From UBA11606 sp965243715 (GTDB lineage Bacteria; Actinomycetota; Acidimicrobiia; Acidimicrobiales; Aldehydirespiratoraceae), in NCBI GenBank assembly GCA_965243715.1, contig CBDEVU010000017.1:744001-808000 (forward strand): 64,000 bases of DNA, written 5' to 3'. The notes beneath the pieces were generated by a model. That model saw only the letters and a program-made list of their open reading frames with translations. It ran no database searches and had not been told where the DNA came from. The position numbers and the translations under genes are program-made. Shown here piece by piece: positions 33,272 to 42,524 of the stretch (position 1 is the stretch's first letter; every line of letters begins with the position of its first letter).

Positions 33272-33946
33272 ATGACACTGAGTCCCGATCCGGTCGCTCT
33301 TCGCAACGAACAAGCTGTCACGCTCGCTTCGACGCGTCTGCCCGCGGGTTTGGCCGCTCGGCTGCTTTTTATCGTGATGGACCTGCTTTACGGCCAACCT
33401 GGCTCACTGGCGAAGTTTCGGGTCTTGGAAGTTGTGGCGCGGGTTCCGTATATCGCGTGGGAGTCGGTTGCCTATGTTGCAATTACCCACACGCATGAGC
33501 GCCCGCAAGTGGCGCGCGAAATTCACGACGAGGTCCGAGCCACCCGCGCCCAGCAGGACAACGAACTCTTCCATCTCCTTATCATCGAAGAATTGTTGCA
33601 GCGGAGGGGTGAGCGTCGGGGCCTAGTTCGGGGCCGTATTGTTCCGCAACTCCTTGCGTGGAGTTACTACCACCTGTCGTGGCTTCTCTATGTGGTGAAG
33701 CCGAAGTTGAGCTACCGCTTGAACGCGGCTTTTGAGGATCACGCAGAGCACGAGTACATGAGCTACGTCGCCGAACACCCAGAACTAGACAACGAACCGT
33801 GGGAGAGCGAGTTTCGCGTTGACTACGGTGACTTCGCCACGGTGGGCGACGTGTTGCGCCAGATCGCTCTCGACGAACGCGCCCACAAAGAGGAGAGTCT
33901 GGCTCGCATCGCGGCCGCCCGATTCTCGACATCGCCGGCTGACTGA
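33272..33946 (+). CDS. Alternative-oxidase-like diiron protein
   Basis: The 224-residue protein resembles alternative oxidase and the plastid terminal oxidase, quinol oxidases that reduce O2 to water without pumping protons. All six expected iron ligands are present with the usual spacing: Glu53 in VLEVVARVP (LETVA position), Glu98 and His101 in QDNELFHLL (NERMHL position), Glu155 in FEDHAEHEY (LEEEA position), and Glu202 and His205 in IALDERAHKEE (RADEAHH position). Several motif residues differ from the plant and fungal proteins, so it is a divergent member. ATG 33272 lies behind GAGGTG. It begins a plus-strand series with the PHP, methyltransferase and Fic genes. Confidence 0.75.
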   Translation: MTLSPDPVALRNEQAVTLASTRLPAGLAARLLFIVMDLLYGQPGSLAKFRVLEVVARVPYIAWESVAYVAITHTHERPQVAREIHDEVRATRAQQDNELFHLLIIEELLQRRGERRGLVRGRIVPQLLAWSYYHLSWLLYVVKPKLSYRLNAAFEDHAEHEYMSYVAEHPELDNEPWESEFRVDYGDFATVGDVLRQIALDERAHKEESLARIAAARFSTSPAD

Positions 33947-33957
33947 GAGGCCGTCTG

Positions 33958-34834
33958 GTGCTGGATTTCCATCTCCATGTGTGGCCCCATCACCCCGGTA
34001 CTCCCGTCCCGACCTTCGCCCAACTCGAAAAGTACTGCGAAAAGGCTCGTAGCCAGGGCATCGACCAGATTGCCATCACCGAACACTGTCATCGTTTCAC
34101 CCGCACTGTGAACGAGGTCATGGCGCACTGGGCGCGGCCGCGTGGTGGCCGAATGGCCGAAGCGACTGACCGTATTCTCGCGGCGGAGAGTGGCGGCGAT
34201 CTCGACGACCTACGTGAGCGCCCTCGTTGATGCCCAAGATCGGGGCCTCCCTCTTCTTGTTGGTCTCGAGGTCGACTACTGGCCGGGAACGGTTGAGCCG
34301 ATGCGTGATCTGCTCGCCGAGTATCCGTTTGACATACTGCTTGGCTCGGTTCATTGGCTCGATGACTGGCTCTTTGACGCTTACGAAACCGCGGCTTTCG
34401 CCCAGGAGTGGAACGAACGCGACGTCGACGACGTGTACGCCCGTTACGTTGACAGCATCACCGAACTCGCGACCTCTGGTTTGGTTGACGTGCTCGCCCA
34501 TCTCGACGTAATCAAGGTGGGAGGGCATCGTCCGAGTCGGCCCGCCGAGCATCAGGATCGTCTCCTGCGGGCCGTCATCGATTCAGGCGTGGTGGTGGAG
34601 TTCTCGTCGGCTGGGTTACGAAAACCGATCGCCGAGACCTACCCGGCCATCGACGCGCTCCGTGAGTTGGCCGCCGCCGGGGTCGGGTTCACGACCGCGT
34701 CAGATGCCCATGTCGTCGACCAAATCGGCATGTCCTACGACAGGTTGCGTTCGATGCTCGCCGAGGTGGGTGTTACTGAACTGGTATCTTTTCGGCGGCG
34801 TGAGCGGATCGCCCATCAACTTGTCTTGGACTGA
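33958..34834 (+). pseudogene. PHP-domain phosphoesterase (histidinol-phosphatase-like), frameshifted
   Basis: Starting at GTG 33958, the N-terminal half has LDFHLHVWPHHPGTPVP (HxH metal motif) and QIAITEHCHRF, typical of PHP phosphatases. The C-terminal half, in another frame, has LVGLEVDYWPGT, DILLGSVHWLDDW, VLAHLDVIK and FTTASDAHVVDQIG, the remaining metal ligands. The halves meet near 34205-34212; removing one C from GACGACCTACG joins GGDLDD to YVSALVDAQ as expected. This is a single-base insertion or an assembly error. Its likely role is dephosphorylation of L-histidinol phosphate or a similar sugar phosphate. Confidence 0.8.
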
Positions 34835-34881
34835 TGGCTTAGTGGGTTGCGGTAGAATTGCCCCGACGACGAGGAGGAACT

Positions 34882-35823
34882 TTGAGTCACGACACTAGGG
34901 CGAACCGGTACTCCCGACTTATAGAGCGCGCCCGGGCGGGTGAACGGATCTTGATTGATGGGGGGACCGGTTCGGAGTGCATGCGCCGAGGTGCCCCCCG
35001 ATTGCCCAACGGTTGGAGTGGTGGGGCGGCTCTGAGTGACCCTGAGATAGTTCGCCAGATCCACGTCGATTACATCAATTGTGGGGCCGATCTTATCGTG
35101 TCGAACACGTTCGCTACCGGCCGAAACGTGCTCGAAGACGCGGGGGTCGCCCCCGACTTCGAGGCCTGCAATCGACGGTCGGTCGAGCTAGCGATCGAAG
35201 CCCGGGACGCCGCAGGCGCTGCCGCCGATCACGTTGTCGTGGCGGGCGGCGTCAGCAACTGGAGTTTCTCCGGCGATCACCCGTCGCTTGAGACGTTGTA
35301 CGACAACACCGTCGAACAGGTCACGATCATGCGCGACGCTGGCATCGAACTGGTGAGCCTAGAGATGATGGTGGACATTCCGCGCCTGACCGTCACCCTC
35401 GACGCTGTGTCGACGGTAGGTCTCCCCGTGTGGGTCGGCTTCACCATCGGACCCGAAGAAGGTCACGACGTCAGCGAACTCGGTGATCAGATCGAGCTAC
35501 GAGACGGTGGTCTACTCACCGATGGGGTGAAGGTCGCTAAAGGCTACGACAGCGTTGACGCGCTGTGTCTCATGCATTCCGATGTTCGCCTGACGGAGCG
35601 GGGCGTCGCCGCGATCCGCGAACATTGGGATGGGCCTCTGGGGGCCTATGCCCATGCAATGGTGACCGCTGGCGGTGTGCTACTGCACGATACCAGCATC
35701 ACCGCCGATGAGTACGCGGCCTACGAACCGGCCTGGCACGCCGCGGGGGCGACCATGGTCGGTGGCTGCTGTGGCATTGGCCCCGACCATCTCCGGGTGC
35801 TGGCGGAGACGATGAAAGGCTGA
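34882..35823 (+). CDS. Homocysteine S-methyltransferase family protein
   Basis: The 313-residue protein has the Zn-dependent methyltransferase barrel: ILIDGGTGSECMRRG, ADLIVSNTFATGRNVLED, a first zinc Cys in VDALCLMHSD, and the paired Cys in MVGGCCGIGPDHLRVL. It transfers a methyl group from S-methylmethionine or a similar donor to homocysteine or a related thiol. TTG 34882 lies after a strong AGGAGG (34872-34877), which decides the start. Its stop at 35821-35823 is six bases before the likely start of the Fic gene. Confidence 0.85.
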   Translation: MSHDTRANRYSRLIERARAGERILIDGGTGSECMRRGAPRLPNGWSGGAALSDPEIVRQIHVDYINCGADLIVSNTFATGRNVLEDAGVAPDFEACNRRSVELAIEARDAAGAAADHVVVAGGVSNWSFSGDHPSLETLYDNTVEQVTIMRDAGIELVSLEMMVDIPRLTVTLDAVSTVGLPVWVGFTIGPEEGHDVSELGDQIELRDGGLLTDGVKVAKGYDSVDALCLMHSDVRLTERGVAAIREHWDGPLGAYAHAMVTAGGVLLHDTSITADEYAAYEPAWHAAGATMVGGCCGIGPDHLRVLAETMKG

Positions 35824-35828
35824 ACGCA

Positions 35829-36910
35829 TTGTACCTTGAGTCCCACCCGTGGCTCACCTTCGCAGCTACCGACATCCGGTCGCTGAACCCGAGGGTCTGG
35901 ATGCTTCTGGGCGAGGCGCGATCGAGGGAAACACGTTAACCGAAGAGCAGGTGAGCGATATTCTTCGGGGGACGTTCCAAGCCCCTCCGTCGCGTGCCTA
36001 TCAAGCGCGTGAGGTTAAAAACGTGCTCGACGCTCTTGATGCCATTGCTCAGCAGGTGCTGAGCGGCGATCTACCGAGAATCACTCCCGACTTGATCAGC
36101 GATCTTAATCGACAAGTCCTTGAAGGTACCGACTATGAACCGCCCGTCGTCGCGGGTAAGGTTCGATACCACTCGGTTGTTGCGGCCTCTTACCGCGGCG
36201 CTCCGGCCGAAGACTGCCACTACCTGCTGGAGCGACTGTCTGAGTGGCTCGACGGTGACACTTTTCGATCCGAGGACCGAGCCGAACAGTTTGCACTCAC
36301 CGTCCTTAGCGCCATCTATGCCCATCTGTACCTTGCCTGGATACACCCATATGGCGATGGCAACGGCCGGACAGCCCGACTCTTGGAGTTCCTAATCTTG
36401 GCTCGGTCCACGATGGTGCCGATCCCCGCCGCCAACCTGCTGTCGAACCACTACAACTTAACCCGAGACAAGTACTACAAGGAACTCAGCAGGGCTAGCC
36501 AAACGAGTAGTGCGGTCGGGTTTCTTAGCTACGCCACACAGGGACTGCTCGACGGCCTCCGCGGTCAGATTGAACAAGTCCGAGAGCAACAACTCAAGGT
36601 CACCTGGATCAGCTACGTACACCAGGTCATGGGCCAGTTTGCGCCGACTGTGGCAAGGGACAGACAGCGCTCGCTCGTTCTCGCCCTGCCCTCCAGAGTC
36701 GTGGTGCCCAAGGACGAAATTCCCTTGCTCGCTCCGAGGTTGGCGGCTTTCTATGCCACTACCGGGCCACGCACTCTAAGCCGTGATCTGAATCGCCTGC
36801 TAGAGCTTGGCCTAGTCGTGAAACACGCTACGGGATGGCAATCAAACGAGGCGATCATCGAAGCCTTCCGCCCGCCGATTGCCGAAGTCGAGGCGGAGAG
36901 TCGACCGTGA
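35829..36910 (+). pseudogene. Fic-domain protein with an N-terminal frameshift and probable internal deletion
   Basis: The Fic core is intact from GTG 35849: the motif HPYGDGNGRTARLLE catalyses AMP transfer from ATP to target hydroxyls, and a C-terminal winged helix follows. The N-terminus lies in another frame from TTG 35829, reading YLESHPWLTFAATDIRSLNP and RVWMLLGEARS and stopping at 35937-35939. Full-length relatives have about 25-30 residues between LLGEARS and AIEGNTLTEEQV, including the inhibitory S/TxxxE helix. Here they are missing, and the two parts are joined out of frame at GCGATCGA. As it stands the gene probably cannot make a full protein, but a truncated protein from 35849 may be made without normal self-inhibition. 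The relation to full-length homologues is from memory. Confidence 0.7.
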
Positions 36911-36925
36911 CCGAGACCTGGCCAC

Positions 36926-38098
36926 TTAGGCAAGGGTTGCGTAGGGGTCGTCCTCGGCTCGGGGCGGTCTAGTGGCCCGAACGTCGTGCCAGAGCCGTCG
37001 GAGATCCGCGGAGCCGTAATAGAGGCGACCGCGTCCCGCGCCTTGCGGTCGAAGAACGCCCGCGTCAACTAACCGCTTGAGGTCCCGACTGGCGGTAAGA
37101 TCAGAGATCGGATCACCAGTGGTCAACCCAACGAGGTTGATGTAGTTGCCCCGTCGAAGTCGTCTACCGCTTGCCGCATCGACAAGCGCTCCTACCGAAC
37201 GCGGCGGGAGGCCAGTGCGAGTGGTGAGTTGGTTGACCGCATCGTAGAGGTGCTCTGTCTCGTGGACTCGACGCTGAACCGTCCACGCCTGTCGGTAGTG
37301 TGCTGTGAGCATGAAGCGGATCCACGGCCGGGCGGAGCTTCCCGGGCGCCAGGTTCCTTGTCCTACTTGCGACAGAATTGCGTAGTAGTCGTCGGTGTTT
37401 CGGCCAAGGTATTCCTCCACGGAGGCAAAAATCGGAGATACGATCCCCTCGCGGGCGAGGACCATTGTCTGAAGAGCTCGGGCCATGCGACCGTTCCCGT
37501 CTCGGAAGGGATGAATCATGACGAGGTTCAGGTGGGCCATCGCTGCTCGGACGGTTACCGGGGTTCCATCGTTACTGTTGACGGTTCTGACCAACTCCGC
37601 CATTAGGTCCTCGACGAGGTTGGCGTCAGGCGCCTCGTAGAGGCGGGCTCCCGTTTCGTCTTCGACCCATACCTCGCCTCGTCGGTAGGTCCCCGGCGAG
37701 GCCCGTAGGTCGTGTTTCGTCATCATGAAGTGGAGAGAACTCAGCAGCGACTCGTCGACGTCCTTGCCCGCTTCTGACAACGACAAGATGAAGGTCATAG
37801 CGTCTCGATAGCCGCTTAGGGCGGCGCGCGTTTCGGTCGGGACCTTGATCGGTTCCTCGCCTTCGATGGCGTCGCGAACGTCGTCCAGCGACGCTCGGTA
37901 TCCTTCGATCCAGTTCGATCCTCGGATCGCGCGTGCCAGGCTCATGCTCCGAAGGTGGCCGATCCATCGTCGAGGCTTGTAGCCGGCGTAGCGCGACAAT
38001 TCCCGACGTTGCCGCTCGAGAGCTTCAAGTACGCGGAGATCGGCCTGGTCAAGCTCCGGTGTAGCGAAGATAGTGGCGCCCAGCATTCGATTGATCAT
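36926..38098 (-). CDS. Fic-family AMPylase-like protein
   Basis: The 390-residue Fic protein has the core motif HPFRDGNGRMARALQTMV (HPFxDGNGR) and the inhibitory helix RGSNWIEGYRAS, which fits (S/T)xxxE(G/N). It also has an N-terminal segment ERQRRELSRYAGYKPRRW and a C-terminal winged helix with SDLTASRDLKRLVDAGVLRP. Such proteins transfer AMP (or another nucleotide moiety) to a target hydroxyl and are often kept inactive by the inhibitory helix. It is convergent with the damaged Fic gene and 88 bp upstream of the divergent ROK regulator. The target is unknown. Confidence 0.88.
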   Translation of the reverse strand: MINRMLGATIFATPELDQADLRVLEALERQRRELSRYAGYKPRRWIGHLRSMSLARAIRGSNWIEGYRASLDDVRDAIEGEEPIKVPTETRAALSGYRDAMTFILSLSEAGKDVDESLLSSLHFMMTKHDLRASPGTYRRGEVWVEDETGARLYEAPDANLVEDLMAELVRTVNSNDGTPVTVRAAMAHLNLVMIHPFRDGNGRMARALQTMVLAREGIVSPIFASVEEYLGRNTDDYYAILSQVGQGTWRPGSSARPWIRFMLTAHYRQAWTVQRRVHETEHLYDAVNQLTTRTGLPPRSVGALVDAASGRRLRRGNYINLVGLTTGDPISDLTASRDLKRLVDAGVLRPQGAGRGRLYYGSADLRRLWHDVRATRPPRAEDDPYATLA

Positions 38099-38149
38099 AG
38101 CAAAAGATGATATGAAGAAGGTATCAAGGTAGCAATTGGGAATTTGCCC

Positions 38150-38187
38150 TTGACATAGTTAGTAAGTTCAATGACTATAGAAACTAA
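38150..38187 (+). promoter_or_regulatory. Promoter and possible ROK operator before the amino-sugar operon
   Basis: TTGACA (38150-38155) is a consensus -35 site, with a weak -10 (TATAGA or GACTAT) 17-20 bases downstream. A dyad, TTAGT (38159-38163) and ACTAA (38183-38187), overlaps the promoter and the ATG of the ROK regulator gene. NagC-type ROK repressors bind AT-rich dyads, so autoregulation is plausible. Not proven by sequence. Confidence 0.45.
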
Positions 38188-39323
38188 TGCACGAGGGACT
38201 CACCACCGGAACGGGATTACGGGCGTCGTCGAAGGCAGCTCGCGAGGACACGCGTGCCGCGAATCGCCGCCTTGTTCTTCAGCACCTGTTCGGTGGCCGG
38301 CCGTTGAGTCGAGCTGACCTAGCCCGCGTCACCCAACTCACCCCCGCCACGGTATCGGCCCTCATCTCGGAGCTGGAAGAGAGGGGACTTGTTGCGGCGG
38401 TCGGTACCCGCCGTGACGATACCCAAATCGGCAAGCCGCCAACGATGCTGCAGATCCGGCCCGAGGCACGTAACGTTATCGCCTTAGATCTGAGCGAACC
38501 AGGAACCCTGCGTGCTGCGGTGGTTGACCTCGGCGGGGGCATTGTCGAACGGCTTGAAGTGGCCGCCGAGGGCGCAACCGGCTACGCCGCTCTTGATTTG
38601 GTTACCAACCTAGCCCGCCGGGCGGTGGGCGCGGCGAGGAGCCCGATTCTCGGTATCGGCGTGGGGACTCCCGGCGTTGTCTCCCCGGACGGTTCGGTGC
38701 TTGAAGCACTGGCTTTCGGTTGGCAGCACATCGGTCTGCGGGATCATCTTGTCGCCGAGGTTGGTCAGCGGACTTACGTCAGCAACGATGCCAACGTGGC
38801 CGCTATTGCCGAATACAGCCGTGGCGAACACGGCTCGGCCAACCTCGCCGCCGTGAAGATCGGCTCCGGGGTCGGCGCCGGATTCATCCTCAACGGACAA
38901 CCATTCCGAGGGGAGCACTCGGGCGCGGGAGAGATCGGACACCTAGTCGTCGATCCCGCGGGACCGAAATGTCGCTGTGGCCATTACGGATGTCTCGAAA
39001 CCTTTGTCACTTCCCCCAACATCGAGGAGGCGCTCGCCCAGCCGGACCGCGACCCTGATGCAGTTCGCAACGGTGCCGCGGAGCGCCTCGGCATCGCCCT
39101 GGCGGCCATCGTTGCCATCCTCGATATCGACCAGATTCTAGTGTCCGGGCCACGCCGTCTTCTCGGCGACAAGTTCTGCGAACACGCTACCGCGAGTTTG
39201 CGCACCCGCTGTCTCGACAGTGTGGCCGAGTCAGTCAACGTCAGCTACACCTCGCTCGGTGACGATGTGATTCTGCTCGGTGCCGCCGGTCTGGTGCTGA
39301 GCCAAGAGCTGGGGGTCGCCTGA
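38187..39323 (+). CDS. ROK-family transcriptional repressor (NagC/XylR type)
   Basis: The 378-residue protein has an N-terminal winged helix-turn-helix (RRLVLQHLFGGRPLSRADLA, then TQLTPATVSALISELEERGL) and a C-terminal ROK domain. The zinc motif CRCGHYGCLE and GIGVGTPGVVSPDGSV are typical. The kinase motif DxGGT is absent, so this is a regulator and not a sugar kinase. It is the first gene of the amino-sugar operon and probably represses it until a GlcNAc-type effector binds. The start is ATG 38187. Confidence 0.9.
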   Translation: MHEGLTTGTGLRASSKAAREDTRAANRRLVLQHLFGGRPLSRADLARVTQLTPATVSALISELEERGLVAAVGTRRDDTQIGKPPTMLQIRPEARNVIALDLSEPGTLRAAVVDLGGGIVERLEVAAEGATGYAALDLVTNLARRAVGAARSPILGIGVGTPGVVSPDGSVLEALAFGWQHIGLRDHLVAEVGQRTYVSNDANVAAIAEYSRGEHGSANLAAVKIGSGVGAGFILNGQPFRGEHSGAGEIGHLVVDPAGPKCRCGHYGCLETFVTSPNIEEALAQPDRDPDAVRNGAAERLGIALAAIVAILDIDQILVSGPRRLLGDKFCEHATASLRTRCLDSVAESVNVSYTSLGDDVILLGAAGLVLSQELGVA

Positions 39324-39392
39324 TGGTGATCCCATGGCGCAAGAAACAACCAACGACCCCGCCCCACGGGTCAGAATAAAGGAGCACCCAGA

Positions 39393-40694
39393 ATGCGGCA
39401 AATGAGCAAATGGATCGGCCTAGCTATGGCCCTAGCAATGCTGGCGACAGCTTGCGGTGACGACGGTAACTCGACTTCCTCGGATGCTGGTGCCGGAGGC
39501 ACCGACGAAGCGGTAACCATCACCATCGAGAGCTGGCGCAGCGACGACTTAGCCATCTGGAAGGACCAACTCATTCCGGCTTTCGAGGCGGATCATCCCG
39601 GCATATTGGTTGAGTTCTCGCCTACCCCACCAGCCGACTATAACGCCGCTCTGTCGACGCGACTCGAGGGCGGAACTGCGGGTGATCTCATCACCTGTCG
39701 ACCCTTTGATGCTTCGCTAGCGCTGTTCGATGATGGGCATCTCGTCCCGCTTGCCGACCTCGACAACATCGACAACTTCAGTTCGGTGGCCCAGAGTGCG
39801 TGGATCACCGATGACGGCAGCACGCCGTTCTGTGTGCCGATGGCCTCGGTTATTCACGGCTTTATTTACAACGTGGATGCCTTCAATGAACTCGGCTTGG
39901 ATATTCCCGAAACCGAAGAGGAGTTCTTCACGGTGCTTGATGCGATCGCCGCGGATGGCACCTACACGCCGTTGGGCATGGGAACCGCCGACCAGTGGGA
40001 GGCCGCCACCATGGGCTTCCAGAATATCGGCCCGAACTACTGGAACGGTGAGGACGGCCGCAATGCCTTGATCAGCGGCAATGCGCGACTGACCGATCAG
40101 CCCTATCTCGACACGTTCGCCAGTCTCGCCCGCTGGTCGGATTATCTGCCCGACGGTGCGTCGGCGGTTGTTTACACCGATGCCCAGAACCTATTCACCC
40201 TTGGTCGGGCTGCGGTTTATCCGGCCGGTTCCTGGGAGATAGCAGGCTTCAACAAGAACGCTGATTTCGATTTCGGCGCGTTCAAGCCGCCACTTCCCGG
40301 CGGACAGGGCACCTGTTACATCAGCGACCACACCGACATAGCGGTCGGCCTGAACGCGGCGTCGCCCAACGTCGAGGCGGCCAAGACGTTCCTGTCCTGG
40401 GTAGCGTCGGAGGGCTTCGCGAGCATCTACGCCAACGCCCTCCCCGGGTTCTTTAGCCTGCAGGATACCCCGGTCACGTTGAGCGATCCGGTGGCCCAAG
40501 AGTTCGTGTCGTGGCGAGACGAGTGCGAATCCACGATCCGCAATTCGTATCAGATCTTATCTCGAGGTGAGCCGAATCTAGAAAACGAGCTGTGGGCCAC
40601 CAGCGCGGGGGTGATCAACGGCGACTTGACCCCCAGCGATGCCGCCCAGCGTCTCCAAGACGGGCTTGACGCCTGGTACAGTCCCCCCAAGTGA
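39393..40694 (+). CDS. ABC sugar-binding lipoprotein
   Basis: The 433-residue exported protein has the signal helix WIGLAMALAMLATAC with lipobox LATAC, then a low-complexity Ser/Gly linker and a carbohydrate-binding domain of family 1. ITIESWRSDDLAIWKDQLIP and VYTDAQNLFTLGRAAVYPAG fit MsmE/UgpB-like binders. AAAGGAG precedes ATG 39393. The gene context (NagA, NagB, ROK kinase) suggests an amino sugar or a chito-oligosaccharide as ligand. That is an inference; the ligand is not shown directly. Confidence 0.88.
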   Translation: MRQMSKWIGLAMALAMLATACGDDGNSTSSDAGAGGTDEAVTITIESWRSDDLAIWKDQLIPAFEADHPGILVEFSPTPPADYNAALSTRLEGGTAGDLITCRPFDASLALFDDGHLVPLADLDNIDNFSSVAQSAWITDDGSTPFCVPMASVIHGFIYNVDAFNELGLDIPETEEEFFTVLDAIAADGTYTPLGMGTADQWEAATMGFQNIGPNYWNGEDGRNALISGNARLTDQPYLDTFASLARWSDYLPDGASAVVYTDAQNLFTLGRAAVYPAGSWEIAGFNKNADFDFGAFKPPLPGGQGTCYISDHTDIAVGLNAASPNVEAAKTFLSWVASEGFASIYANALPGFFSLQDTPVTLSDPVAQEFVSWRDECESTIRNSYQILSRGEPNLENELWATSAGVINGDLTPSDAAQRLQDGLDAWYSPPK

Positions 40695-40720
40695 GCCATC
40701 GGCAACTAAGGTCGTAGCTC

Positions 40721-41626
40721 ATGTCTTCGACCAACCAGTCGGTCGTCATGCGACGGCGTTCGCGGCGGCGATTCCCTACCCACCTAGTGGTATTCCTCGC
40801 CCCGGCGGTGGCTATCTATTCGGTGTTCATGGTGTATCCGCTGCTCGATTCGCTACGCCTGAGCCTGTTTAACGATGCAGGGAGCTACGTCGGTCTCGAC
40901 AACTTCGACACCCTGTTCAATAACCCACTGTGGGCCGACCGGTTCTGGGGAGCGTTGAAGAACAACTTCATCTTCTTCGGCTTCCATATGCTCGTCCAGA
41001 ACCCGGTCGGACTCTTACTCGCAGCCCTCCTGACTGCGCAAGGAATTAGGGGTCAAAACATTTACCGCACGGTTATCTTTATCCCGACCACTCTGTCGGT
41101 GGTTATCGTGGGCTTCATCTGGCGGCAAATCCTGAGTCCGCTGTGGGGCATCGTCGATACCCCGCTACTAGGGGAGTCAGGCACGGTACTGCCAACCCTC
41201 TCCTTGATGTCAGTATGGCAATTCGTCGGCATGCCGATGATCTTCTTCTACGCCGTTCTTATTGCCATTCCTAAGGACCTAATCGAAGCGGCGAGAGTCG
41301 ACGGGGCTACCGCGTGGAAGGTGTTCTGGCAGATCACTTTCCCATTGGTGCTGCCGATGTTGGGGATTATTTCCATCGTCACCTATGTGGCCAACTTCAA
41401 CGCCTTCGATCTGATCTTCACCGTCAAGGGCGCCCTCGCGGGCCCTGATTTCGCGTCCGACATCATGGGGACGCTCTTTTACCGGAGCTTTTTCGGTAAC
41501 CAACTCCAAGCGGGGAGTCCCGCTATGGGTTCCACCGTGGCGTCCGCGATGTTTTTGATCATCTTGCTCGGCGTTCTCGTTTACACCTTCGTGTGGCAGC
41601 GCCGAGTTACGACCTACGAACTGTGA
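40721..41626 (+). CDS. ABC sugar permease (MalF type)
   Basis: The 301-residue permease has about six membrane helices. The EAA motif IEAARVDGATAWKVFWQITF docks the ATPase. The N-terminus starts MSSTNQSVVMRRRSRRRF, a basic inside-positive lead. It follows the binding protein by 26 bp, and the MalG-type permease starts 1 bp later. It forms half of the translocation channel. Confidence 0.9.
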   Translation: MSSTNQSVVMRRRSRRRFPTHLVVFLAPAVAIYSVFMVYPLLDSLRLSLFNDAGSYVGLDNFDTLFNNPLWADRFWGALKNNFIFFGFHMLVQNPVGLLLAALLTAQGIRGQNIYRTVIFIPTTLSVVIVGFIWRQILSPLWGIVDTPLLGESGTVLPTLSLMSVWQFVGMPMIFFYAVLIAIPKDLIEAARVDGATAWKVFWQITFPLVLPMLGIISIVTYVANFNAFDLIFTVKGALAGPDFASDIMGTLFYRSFFGNQLQAGSPAMGSTVASAMFLIILLGVLVYTFVWQRRVTTYEL

Positions 41627-41627
41627 C

Positions 41628-42497
41628 ATGACCAGTACAACTACCGAAGCGACCCCTCGCCGAGCGCCGCGTCAAGGGGTTAAGTGGGGGGGACTCGGAA
41701 TCCACGCTGTCTTGTTGGGTTACGCTCTCATCGCACTGGCCCCAATCGTGTTGGTGATTGCCAACTCCGTAAAGTCCCGCCGAGCGATATTCGATTCGCC
41801 ATTCTCCCTACCCAACCCCGACACCTTCAGCCTCGATGGTTACGAAGCCGTGTTCGACGGCGCTTCTTTCGACGTCTACTTCCGCAACAGCATCATTGTC
41901 ACCGTCGTCTCGCTGTTCTTCGTCGTGCTCTTCTCGACCATGGCCTCCCACGCCCTGGTCGAATACAATTTTCGCGGCAATACCCTTCTCGGGCTCTATA
42001 TGGCGATCGGGATAATGATCCCCATTCGGCTCGGAACGGTCAGCTTATTGAAGTTGATGGTGAACCTCAGCCTCGTCAACACGCTATGGGCCCTGATCCT
42101 CGTATACACCGCCATGGGCATCCCCCTCGGGGTCTTTTTGATGAGTCAGTTCATGCGTCAAGTTCCGCGGGACCTCAAGGCCGCGGCTCGGGTGGACGGG
42201 GCCAACGAATACCGAGTCTTTGGCCTAGTGGTGCCGTTGGTGCGGCCGGGAATGGCGGCGGTCGCGGTGTTCACCATGCTGCCCATCTGGAACGATCTTT
42301 GGTTCCCGCTGATATTGGCTCCGAGTGACCAGACCAAAACGGTCACCCTCGGCGCGCAGCAGTTCCTCGGCCAGTTCGCGTCGGACTGGAACGCGGTTCT
42401 GGCCGCGTTGACCCTCGCCATGATCCCCATCGTCGTGCTCTACATCGTCTTCTCCCGACAGTTTCTCGGCGGACTTACCGAAGGAGCCATCAAGTGA
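41628..42497 (+). CDS. ABC sugar permease (MalG type)
   Basis: The 289-residue second permease has helices including VLLGYALIALAPIVLVI and LYMAIGIMIPIRLGTVSLL, with EAA motif DLKAAARVDGANEYRVFGLV. Its start is immediately after the stop of the upstream permease. The two permeases and the ATPase at 42525 assemble the importer for the presumed amino sugar. Confidence 0.9.
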   Translation: MTSTTTEATPRRAPRQGVKWGGLGIHAVLLGYALIALAPIVLVIANSVKSRRAIFDSPFSLPNPDTFSLDGYEAVFDGASFDVYFRNSIIVTVVSLFFVVLFSTMASHALVEYNFRGNTLLGLYMAIGIMIPIRLGTVSLLKLMVNLSLVNTLWALILVYTAMGIPLGVFLMSQFMRQVPRDLKAAARVDGANEYRVFGLVVPLVRPGMAAVAVFTMLPIWNDLWFPLILAPSDQTKTVTLGAQQFLGQFASDWNAVLAALTLAMIPIVVLYIVFSRQFLGGLTEGAIK

Positions 42498-42524
42498 ACG
42501 CCCAGTGCATGAAAGAGCCTCACT

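Noticed and set aside
38187..39323. Sugar kinase function for the first ROK protein
   Set aside because: It has a DNA-binding helix-turn-helix and lacks the DxGGT ATP motif found in the second ROK protein.
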